Shown piece after piece: positions 58,483-64,000 of a stretch of 64,000 nt of DNA; position 1 is the first letter of the stretch, and every line of letters starts with the position of its first letter. This stretch comes from Intestinimonas massiliensis (ex Afouda et al. 2020). Lineage in GTDB: Bacteria; Bacillota; Clostridia; Oscillospirales; Oscillospiraceae. The stretch is from NCBI RefSeq assembly GCF_001244995.1, contig NZ_LN869529.1, forward strand, positions 1,754,957-1,818,956, in the 5' to 3' direction. The notes beneath the pieces were generated by a model. The model had not been told where the DNA came from. It ran no database searches and saw only the letters and a program-made list of their open reading frames with translations. Made by a program: the position numbers and the translations under genes.

Positions 58483-58644
58483 ATGACCGATGCACAGGCC
58501 CGGGCCCAGGCCGCCCGGCAGCAATGGCTGCTCTACTACAACCGCACCCTGCTGGAACAGGGTCTCATCAGCCGGCGGGCCCATGACCGGATGCTTCTGA
58601 AGATCCGGGGCCGCTTCGCCGCTCCGCCGGGCCGGGAGCCCTAG
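58483..58644 (+). CDS. Small hypothetical protein (53 aa)
   Basis: 53-residue basic protein: TDAQARAQAARQQWLLYYNR followed by TLLEQGLISRRAHDRMLLKI, a layout that resembles short SHOCT-like helices. GGGGGC lies six bases before the ATG. It starts only 14 bases after the T-run of the terminator, so it depends on read-through or an unseen promoter. Its stop overlaps the convergent sleB stop by four bases. Function unknown; a real gene is likely but not certain. Confidence 0.5.
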   Translation: MTDAQARAQAARQQWLLYYNRTLLEQGLISRRAHDRMLLKIRGRFAAPPGREP

Positions 58645-59318
58645 GAGCAGAACCGGTGTTTCCCGATGATCTTGATGAGGGGCCTGGACCAGATCCAGGC
58701 GCTGGTGGCGGTGTTGGGATTGAAATAATAGATGGCGCCGCCGCTGGGGTCGGCCCCGTTCATGGCGTCCCGGGCGGCCCGGACGGCTGAGTCGGCCACC
58801 GGCTGATCGAACTGCCCGTCCAGCATGCAGCTAAAGGCCCCCGGCTGATAGACCACCCCGGCGATGGTGTTGGGGAAGGAGGGGTGCCCCACCCGGTTGA
58901 GGATGACCGCACCTACCGCCACCTGGCCGCTGTAGGGCTCGCCCCGGGCCTCGGCGGAGATGACCCGGGCCAGCAGATCCACGCTGCCGCTCTGGGCGGC
59001 GGAGCCGCCGGAGGGGGCGCTGTCCTGCATTCCCAGGGCCGCCAGGGTGGCGGAGCCCACGACGCCGTCCGCCGCCAGGCCGTTTTTCCGCTGGAAATCC
59101 TTGACGGCCGCGGCGGTCTTGGAGCCGTAGATGCCGTCCACCGGGCCGTCGAAATAGCCCCAGCGCACCAGCTTTTGCTGGATCGTGCGCACGGCCTCGC
59201 CCGATGAGCCCTGCCGGTAGGTGGCCGCCTGGGCGCTCTGGGCCAGGGTAATGATCAGGATGTTCAGGGCAAAGATCAGCGCCAGGGCCAGCAGGAGCTG
59301 TTTTCGGTGTTTCTGCAT
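58641..59318 (-). CDS. sleB: Spore cortex-lytic enzyme SleB-like cell wall hydrolase
   Basis: 225 residues: a signal peptide (~1-31, ending SAQAATY), a PG_binding_1 domain (~35-90, QGSSGEAVRTIQQKLVRWGY and GIYGSKTAAAVKDFQ), a Gly/Ser linker, and a Hydrolase_2 (SleB/CwlJ) domain (~115-225) with LLARVISAEARGEPYSGQVA and VILNRVGHPSFPNTIAGVVY. The Glu in SAEARGE is the likely catalytic residue of this lytic transglycosylase. It digests spore cortex during germination. A sigma-G-like promoter is seen upstream. Confidence 0.93.
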   Translation of the reverse strand: MQKHRKQLLLALALIFALNILIITLAQSAQAATYRQGSSGEAVRTIQQKLVRWGYFDGPVDGIYGSKTAAAVKDFQRKNGLAADGVVGSATLAALGMQDSAPSGGSAAQSGSVDLLARVISAEARGEPYSGQVAVGAVILNRVGHPSFPNTIAGVVYQPGAFSCMLDGQFDQPVADSAVRAARDAMNGADPSGGAIYYFNPNTATSAWIWSRPLIKIIGKHRFCS

Positions 59319-59350
59319 GGGGTCGCCGCCTCCTTGAAAATGTTCAAGGC

Positions 59351-59380
59351 TAGTTTACGACGGCGCCGTCTTTCCTATGC
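59351..59380 (-). promoter_or_regulatory. Candidate sigma-G/F promoter of sleB
   Basis: On the minus strand GCATA (59380-59376), 18-base spacer, TAAACTA (59357-59351), five of seven matches to the forespore CATACTA-type -10. The position 33 bases upstream of the sleB start fits forespore expression. Confidence 0.5.
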
Positions 59381-59452
59381 AAGGCGAATAATGGCAGGGA
59401 AAAAGGGCCATACTGGTAACCGAAACATGGATCGGAGAGGATGTGTTGCGGC

Positions 59453-59722
59453 ATGGTAAAGGGTGTGACCCGGCAGGTCATCGTGGTCAAGTCCCCGGAC
59501 CCGAAGCTGTTCGAACAGGCGATTTTCATCATGCGGGAGGACGCCTTCGTGGAGGGCGTCTCCGCCGACCAGGTCATTCAGGAGGCCCAGCAGGTGGCCA
59601 AGAGCTACGTCAAGCAAAACTCCCGGTGGGGCCGCCTGTCCCGGGCCATCCCGGCGCCGGCCTACACGGCGGTGGGGGCTCTGGCGGCCACCGCCCTGTG
59701 GAGTCTGGCCATGCTTCTGTAA
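59453..59722 (+). CDS. Small conserved membrane-anchored hypothetical protein
   Basis: 89 residues. The N-terminal VKGVTRQVIVVKSPDPKLFE and the IFIMREDAFVEGVSADQVIQ stretch form a small mixed alpha/beta domain, and the last ~20 residues are a hydrophobic anchor (AVGALAATALWSLAML). GGAGAGG lies 12 bases before the chosen ATG; an ATG at 59441 sits too close to it. The same pattern occurs in many Clostridia genomes as far as I recall, with no known function. It ends at a strong terminator. Confidence 0.65.
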   Translation: MVKGVTRQVIVVKSPDPKLFEQAIFIMREDAFVEGVSADQVIQEAQQVAKSYVKQNSRWGRLSRAIPAPAYTAVGALAATALWSLAMLL

Positions 59723-59759
59723 AAAACGAGCCTCCCGGCGCGCCGGGAGGCTCGTTTTC
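59722..59759. terminator. Bidirectional terminator
   Basis: 15-bp perfect palindrome arms meeting at 59740/59741, flanked by A5 and T4, between convergent genes (small protein and galU). Confidence 0.9.
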
Positions 59760-59764
59760 TTTCC

Positions 59765-60634
59765 TTACAGCTCTTTGACCTTTTCCTTGAGGAAGCCCCG
59801 CAGCCACTCCCCCGTCTCCGGATGGGCCAGAGAGAAGTCCACCGTGGCCTCCAAAAAGCCCTTCAGGTTGCCGGTGTCGTACCGCTTGCCCTCAAAGTCC
59901 ACGGCCACCATCTTGTCCCGGCGGCACAGCGCCTTCAGCCCGTCGGTGAGCTGGATCTCCCCGCCGTAGCCCGGCTCCAGGTCCTCCAGGATATTGAAGA
60001 TACCGGGCCTCAGCACATAGCGCCCCAGGATGGCGTAGTGGGAGAAGATCTGTTCGGGCCGGGGCTTTTCCACCATGTCGGAGACGGCAAAGACCCGCTC
60101 CTCCAGCGGACTGATCTGGACGGAGGAGTACTTGGCGATGGCGTCGGTGGACACCTGCTGCACCCCCACGCAGGAGGCGTCATACTTCTCCGCGGCGGCG
60201 ATGAGCTGGCCGATAACGGGAGTCCGGGCCCGCATAATGTCGTCGCCCAGCAGCACGGCAAAGGGTTCGTCCCCCACGAAGCGCTTGGCCCGCCAGATGG
60301 CATGGCCCAGGCCCTTCGTCTCCTTTTGCCGGACATAGAAGATGTTGGCCAGGTCGGCGGCCCGGCGGACCTCCTCCAGCTCCCGCTCCTTGCCGGCCCG
60401 CTCCAGGCGCTCCTCCAGCTCGGGGTAGTAGTCGAAGTAGTCGTCCATAGCGGACTTGGCCCGGTTGGTCACCACCAGGATATCCTCGATGCCGGCGTCT
60501 ACCGCCTCCTCGATGATATACTGGATGACCGGCTTGTCCACCAGGGGGAGCATCTCCTTGGGAACCGTCTTGGTGGCGGGCAGCATCCGGGTCCCCAGCC
60601 CGGCGGCGGGGATAACGGCCTTGCGAACTTTCAT
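59765..60634 (-). CDS. galU: UTP-glucose-1-phosphate uridylyltransferase
   Basis: 289 residues; makes UDP-glucose for envelope glycans. VRKAVIPAAGLGTRMLPATK (residues ~3-22) is the nucleotide-binding loop; VDKPVIQYIIEEAVDAGIED, LGHAIWRAK, AVLLGDDI and YGGEIQLTDGL are all typical of GalU. Length is normal. It is downstream of the queT gene by 26 bases, and the two may share a promoter. Confidence 0.95.
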   Translation of the reverse strand: MKVRKAVIPAAGLGTRMLPATKTVPKEMLPLVDKPVIQYIIEEAVDAGIEDILVVTNRAKSAMDDYFDYYPELEERLERAGKERELEEVRRAADLANIFYVRQKETKGLGHAIWRAKRFVGDEPFAVLLGDDIMRARTPVIGQLIAAAEKYDASCVGVQQVSTDAIAKYSSVQISPLEERVFAVSDMVEKPRPEQIFSHYAILGRYVLRPGIFNILEDLEPGYGGEIQLTDGLKALCRRDKMVAVDFEGKRYDTGNLKGFLEATVDFSLAHPETGEWLRGFLKEKVKEL

Positions 60635-60660
60635 GGGGACAGCCTCCTGATCGTGAAAAA

Positions 60661-61179
60661 TTATGCCGTTTCCTTCGGAGCAATCATGGGCTTGAAATAG
60701 TCCACCCGGGGCAGCAGCTTCAGCAGCAGCATCCCCAGCACATAGCAGGCGCCCAGCTCTCCGACGCCCACCGTCAGGCCGTTGTAGAGCCAGGCGGCGG
60801 GGAGGGCGGCGGTAAAGCCGGTCTGGGCAAAGGCGATGGTGAAGCCCACCAGCACCGTGTTGCACACCACGGGGGGCAGGGGGGCCAGCCAGCGGCGCTT
60901 CACCCGGCTGGTCCACACGGCGGCGATAAGGGTGGCCAGGGAGCCCACCACGATGTCCAGCGGTCCATAAGGGCTGAGCAGATTGGCCGCCAGGCAGCCC
61001 ACGAAGAGCCCCGGCGCCGTGGCCGGGAACAGAAAGGGCAGCACGCACAGCGCCTCGGAAAAGCGGAGCTGGATGGGTCCATAGGTCAGGCCGAAGACGT
61101 TGCCGAAATAGCTCATTACGGCGTAGAGGGCGGCCACCATGGCCGCCAGGGTCAGATCCTTGGTCGTAAACTTGCGCAT
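60661..61179 (-). CDS. queT: QueT-family ECF transporter substrate-binding component
   Basis: 172-residue membrane protein with five to six hydrophobic segments. TTKDLTLAAMVAALYAVMSY at the start, YGPIQLRFSEALCVLPFL and CLAANLLSPYGPLDIVVGSL are hallmarks of QueT, the substrate-specific (S) component for a queuosine precursor, used with a shared ECF module. GGAGG precedes the ATG. The 5' region forms a nested double hairpin that could be a ligand-sensing leader. Confidence 0.9.
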   Translation of the reverse strand: MRKFTTKDLTLAAMVAALYAVMSYFGNVFGLTYGPIQLRFSEALCVLPFLFPATAPGLFVGCLAANLLSPYGPLDIVVGSLATLIAAVWTSRVKRRWLAPLPPVVCNTVLVGFTIAFAQTGFTAALPAAWLYNGLTVGVGELGACYVLGMLLLKLLPRVDYFKPMIAPKETA

Positions 61180-61228
61180 GACAAAATAACCTCCATTTTT
61201 TGTTTAGAGTACGCGCGCCAACGCACAG

Positions 61229-61291
61229 CGGCACAGGTTCCTTTCCCCGGGAGCAGGACGCTCAGGCTCCCGGACGGCTCACTCTGTGCCG
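61229..61291 (-). ncRNA. Structured leader of queT (possible riboswitch)
   Basis: Two nested perfect 8-bp stems: 61229-61236 with 61284-61291, and 61247-61254 with 61266-61273, upstream of queT. Queuosine-precursor transport genes in this bacterial family are known to be controlled by preQ1 riboswitches (class III was described upstream of queT in Faecalibacterium). The exact class could not be matched by eye, so only the structure is asserted. Confidence 0.4.
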
Positions 61292-61386
61292 GTTGGACTG
61301 GTTGGGGAAACCGGTCGGAGGTATTGTATCATCTTTTTTCTGAAAAGTAAAGCCGGCGGCCTTGCCGCCTTTCCTCAACATCAATC

Positions 61387-61415
61387 TTGACAAATTGCGG
61401 TCAAACGATTAGTAT
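61387..61415 (+). promoter_or_regulatory. Sigma-A promoter of the marR-like gene
   Basis: Consensus TTGACA (61387-61392), 17-base spacer, TAGTAT (61410-61415). The start point near 61422 falls inside the adjacent palindrome. Confidence 0.7.
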
Positions 61416-61430
61416 GTTAGGAACCTAACA
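61415..61430. promoter_or_regulatory. MarR-type operator
   Basis: Perfect 16-base palindrome TGTTAGG-AA-CCTAACA touching the -10 hexamer and covering the start point, directly before the MarR gene. An ideal autorepression site. Confidence 0.8.
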
Positions 61431-61432
61431 TT

Positions 61433-61888
61433 GTGGAGGTGATTCCCATTGACCGACAAAATTCCATCAGCTTTACCATCCGTGGACTATCCAATCTGCT
61501 GCGGCGTAAGATGATGGAGGTGGCCCCACCCCCGGAGGACCGGCACGGGACCACGGAGACGGAGGGGCAGATCATGGGCTTTCTCTGCGACCATCCGGAT
61601 CGGGCGCTGTACCAGCGGGATGTGGAGGAGGCCTTCTGCATCCGCCGCTCCACGGCCTGCCGGTTTCTCCAGAACCTGGAGCGGGACGGGATGCTAGCGC
61701 GGCAGAGCGTGCCCCAGGACGCCCGGCTGAAGAAGCTGGTCCCCACCGCCAAGGCGCTGGCGCTCCATGCGGAGATTGAGTCTAAGACCCGGATGATTGA
61801 GGACCTGATGACCCGTGACCTGACCCAGGAGGAGATCGCCCAGTTTCTCGCCATCGCCTGGAAAATACAACGGAACCTCCGCCAGTGA
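61433..61888 (+). CDS. MarR-family transcriptional regulator
   Basis: About 146-151 residues with a winged helix: SISFTIRGLSNLLRRKM (dimer helix), DRALYQRDVEEAFCIRRSTA (recognition helix region) and the wing SVPQDARLKKLVPT, then a C-terminal dimerisation helix. The start is odd: the perfect GGAGGTG site at 61435-61441 is best placed for an ATT codon at 61448. The in-frame GTG codons at 61433 and 61439 overlap the site itself. MarR genes of this type are usually followed by ABC exporters; here only an ABC remnant follows. Confidence 0.88.
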   Translation: MEVIPIDRQNSISFTIRGLSNLLRRKMMEVAPPPEDRHGTTETEGQIMGFLCDHPDRALYQRDVEEAFCIRRSTACRFLQNLERDGMLARQSVPQDARLKKLVPTAKALALHAEIESKTRMIEDLMTRDLTQEEIAQFLAIAWKIQRNLRQ

Positions 61889-61897
61889 GCCGCCGGG

Positions 61898-62117
61898 ATG
61901 GTCTACACCCGGCTCACCGGCGACGTGCGGTTCTTCGACGTGGACTTCGAGTACGAGGAGGGCAAGCCCATCCTCCACGACGTCATCTTCTACGCCAAGC
62001 CCGGGCAGAAGCTGGCCTTCGTGGGGGCCACCGGCGCGGGCAAGACCACCATCACCAACCTCATCAACCGCTTTTACGACATTGCCGACGGCAGGATCCG
62101 CTACGACGGCATCAACA
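61898..62117 (+). pseudogene. Remnant of an ABC exporter ATPase domain
   Basis: About 70 codons match the nucleotide-binding domain of an ABC multidrug exporter: GDVRFFDVDFEYEEGKPILH, AFVGATGAGKTTITNLINRF (Walker A) and DIADGRIRYDGIN. The transmembrane domain before it and the Q-loop, signature and Walker B after it are missing. The reading frame runs into the terminator of the convergent TraB gene. It lies 9 bases after the MarR stop, so it is probably what is left of a MarR-controlled exporter operon after deletion. Confidence 0.88.
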
Positions 62118-62146
62118 GGGCCGCCGGACAGATTGTCCGGCGGCCC
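62118..62146 (-). terminator. Terminator after the TraB-family gene
   Basis: 13-bp perfect stem (62118-62130 / 62134-62146) with a 3-base loop; the minus-strand tail is short (TGTTGATG), so efficiency is uncertain. Confidence 0.6.
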
Positions 62147-62166
62147 TTCTGCATATGCTTCCTCAG

Positions 62167-63546
62167 TCAGTCCGCGGGTACCAGTTCCACGGTGTAGCCC
62201 AGCTCGCGCAGGCCGGAGACGATACCGCCCGGGTCCACCATGTGGCCCGCGCCCACGGCCAGGAAGAAGGTATTCTCCCCCTCGGTCTCCAGGTACTCCG
62301 CCGCCGCGGCGATCATGCCGGGGTCCCGCTCGGTAAACAGCTTGGAATTGAGCTCGTCGTCGCTGTTGAGGATGGCCTCCTTGCCGTAGACCTCCGCCAG
62401 GGCGTTGGGGTCCCGGTCCTTCCAGGCGTCAAACATGGCGGCAATCTGCTCCTGCTGGGCCTGGGCCAGCGCCTGGGCCTCCTCGCTGGCCGTCTCGCCG
62501 TTGAGCATCCCCTCGTACCCGGCCAGGCTGGCGTCCAGATAGGCCTCCTGGTACTCGGCGGACAGGCTGTCGAAGATGCCGCCCTGGAAGGCGTAGGTCT
62601 CCACCGAGTCGATGGTCTTGCCCGCGTTCACCGCGTAGGCGTTGATATACATATCAATGGCCATGGCGTTGGTGCCGGTGGTGTCGTCCTGGAGGCTCAG
62701 GACGCCGAAGGTGGAGGCCAGGGCCCAGGGCTTATATGCGTCAAAGCCGTTGGGCTCCATGCCCAGGCTCTCCGCCGCCGCCTGCACCCGCGCGTACAGC
62801 TCCGGGCTGATGTGGTCGGCCAGGGTGGTGCCGTCGGAGTATACCTGGAGCTGGGCCAGCAGGGCCATGCCCTCCTGGTCGTTGAGATCCAGCTCGAAGC
62901 TCACCACCTGGGAGGCGTCCAGGGCGTCCCGCACCGACTTGTGCAGGGGATAGACGTTGCTGCGGTCCATATGGATGGTGCCCAGCAGATAGAGGGTGTT
63001 GTCTCCGTTGACGGCCTTCCACAGCAGGCCCTTGGAGCCGGCGCCGTTGGCGTCATAGAGGGCGAGGATCAGCCGGTCGGCCATGACCATGGCCTCCTGA
63101 TAGGTACAGGTGCGCTCCAGGGCCAGATCGGCTCCGGTGCCCTTCACTACACCCAGGCCGGATAGAAAGGGGACGGGGCCCTCCTCCACACCGGAAAACG
63201 CATAGGCCGCCGCCTCTTGGTACAGGGCGTTGAGCACCCCACCCCGAGTGGTGTCGATCACCACAGGCGTCCCGCTCTCCCCGGCCGCCCGGGCGGGCAG
63301 ACCCAGCAGCGCCAGCTTGTCCGCCACAATGCCGGTCATATGCTCCAACTGTTCGTCCGTCACCGGGTCGAGCAGGTAGGTGGAATAGAAATCATCCAGC
63401 AGGCCCATGGCGTAGCTGTCCGCTACGGTATCGTAGGCCCAGGGGGAGATCTCCTGTATGCGGGTCTCTTCTCCCTCCGCCGCCAGAGCGGCCGGAGAGG
63501 CCAGCAGGCCCAGCACCAGCGTCAGGGCCAAAAGTCGTTTTTTCAT
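62167..63546 (-). CDS. Exported TraB/GumN-family protein
   Basis: 459 residues. A signal peptide (~1-22, ending ALAAEG) is followed by an N-terminal helical domain (~30-150). The TraB/GumN (Tiki-like) domain spans ~170-459 with LYLLGTIHMDRSNVYPL (GxxH motif) and, near the end, FFLAVGAGHMVDPGGIVSGL (second GxxH motif). Some TraB/Tiki members are metalloproteases, but bacterial ones are poorly characterised. Surface or extracellular location is expected. The gene is monocistronic. Confidence 0.85.
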   Translation of the reverse strand: MKKRLLALTLVLGLLASPAALAAEGEETRIQEISPWAYDTVADSYAMGLLDDFYSTYLLDPVTDEQLEHMTGIVADKLALLGLPARAAGESGTPVVIDTTRGGVLNALYQEAAAYAFSGVEEGPVPFLSGLGVVKGTGADLALERTCTYQEAMVMADRLILALYDANGAGSKGLLWKAVNGDNTLYLLGTIHMDRSNVYPLHKSVRDALDASQVVSFELDLNDQEGMALLAQLQVYSDGTTLADHISPELYARVQAAAESLGMEPNGFDAYKPWALASTFGVLSLQDDTTGTNAMAIDMYINAYAVNAGKTIDSVETYAFQGGIFDSLSAEYQEAYLDASLAGYEGMLNGETASEEAQALAQAQQEQIAAMFDAWKDRDPNALAEVYGKEAILNSDDELNSKLFTERDPGMIAAAAEYLETEGENTFFLAVGAGHMVDPGGIVSGLRELGYTVELVPAD

Positions 63547-63647
63547 ACGGTTCCCTCCTTTTCTGTAAAACCATTGTATAAGCAGGCGGACGGTTTATCA
63601 ACGGGTTGGTCCGATTTTTAAGGAAACCTTCACTTTTACCGAGAGCA

Positions 63648-63679
63648 GACCGCCCGCCGGGTTCCCCCGGCGGGCGGTC
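63648..63679. terminator. Terminator after fusA
   Basis: 14-bp perfect GC stem (63648-63661 / 63666-63679) with a 4-base loop, 31 bases past the stop of the elongation factor gene. Confidence 0.75.
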
Positions 63680-63709
63680 CAACCTCTCTCATCTCTCTTG
63701 CAGGCTTGA

Positions 63710-64000
63710 TTACTCCTCGCCCGCCATGGCCTTGGCCTCGGCAATGGCCTTCTCCTGAGCCGCGGGGGGCGCCTCCTCGTAGCGCACGAAATGGAACACA
63801 AAGGAGCCCCGGCCCTGGGTCATGGAGCGCAGGTCGATGGCATAGCGGGTCATCTCGGCCATAGGCACCTCGGCCTCCACGATCTGGTTGCCCTCATGGT
63901 CGGGATTCATACCCATAACCCGACCCCGGCGCTTGTTCAGGTCACCGATGATGTCGCCCATATAGTTGTCGGGAATGGTGACCTTCAACTCGCCGATGGG
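63710..64000 (-). CDS. Elongation factor G-like protein, C-terminal part
   Basis: The last ~97 residues of an EF-G-type GTPase; the gene continues past the right edge. [20 protein letters not shown] followed by [13 protein letters not shown] is the start of domain V, and [20 protein letters not shown] is also conserved. In EF-G this domain contacts the ribosome during translocation. The sequence looks like the FusA2-type EF-G found as a second copy in Clostridia rather than the str-operon copy, but the GTPase part is needed to tell. Confidence 0.87.
   Translation of the reverse strand, partial: PIGELKVTIPDNYMGDIIGDLNKRRGRVMGMNPDHEGNQIVEAEVPMAEMTRYAIDLRSMTQGRGSFVFHFVRYEEAPPAAQEKAIAEAKAMAGEE

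Overview
The window reads as a chromosomal segment of a GC-rich, spore-forming, strictly anaerobic Clostridia, most likely Oscillospiraceae (the Flavonifractor / Intestinimonas / Lawsonibacter neighbourhood). Support: sporulation and germination genes (spmA-spmB, an alpha/beta-type SASP, sleB) sit beside class III anaerobic ribonucleotide reductase (nrdD, nrdG), short-chain acyl-CoA genes and an ECF queuosine-precursor transporter. Strong GGAGG ribosome sites and sigma-A promoters are the rule. The genus is inferred from gene content only.

Layout. 1-10.8 kb (mostly minus strand): truncated S41 protease, SdpR/SdpI-like pair, polyphosphate:AMP phosphotransferase, YitT/YczE-like protein, a CPSF73-like beta-CASP nuclease, a decayed gene, an LtaS-like sulfatase, pyruvate kinase and a CBS/CorC protein. 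10.9-14.4 kb: ClC transporter with F-type motifs, YtcJ-like amidohydrolase, and a small gene divergent from an XRE regulator. 14.4-14.7 kb: an unusual run of stacked hairpins. 14.8-22.9 kb (plus): L-serine dehydratase, a VOC protein, then a surface acylation cassette (two acyltransferase-3 proteins, MBOAT, DHHW/AlgX-like protein) and an MFS carrier. 22.9-40.7 kb: spmAB, AbrB regulator, RNA methyltransferases, nrdG-rlmI-nrdD with NrdR boxes, a homocysteine methyltransferase, a glycosyltransferase, argS-DUF1934 with a 193-bp tandem duplication, glutamate racemase, and an SSB-like protein.

40.8-47.6 kb is the most interesting metabolic unit: a minus-strand operon (fused CoA-transferase, acyl-CoA dehydrogenase, GntP-type permease, two-domain MaoC hydratase) behind a sigma-54-like promoter, divergent from a PAS/AAA+/Fis activator carrying the GAFTGA motif. 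A parsimonious reading is import of a hydroxy acid such as (R)-3-hydroxybutyrate, CoA activation, dehydration, and reduction to a saturated acid; other short acids are possible.

48.2-58.4 kb is a single-direction molybdenum cofactor / molybdate island: ModE-like regulator, histidine-phosphatase/HD fusion, MoeA-like protein, moaC, frameshifted moaA, MOSC-MogA fusion, modABC, a MobA/MocA-like nucleotidyltransferase, a TylF-type methyltransferase and XdhC. It appears to serve a xanthine-dehydrogenase-family enzyme encoded elsewhere. The moaA break contains an 11-base match to the Tn5/Nextera mosaic end, so it may be a library artefact.

58.4-64 kb: sleB, galU, queT with a structured leader, a MarR gene with a perfect operator and an apparent ATT start followed by a remnant of an ABC exporter, a TraB-family protein, and the 3' end of an elongation factor G gene. 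No rRNA, tRNA, CRISPR array, transposase or prophage was found.
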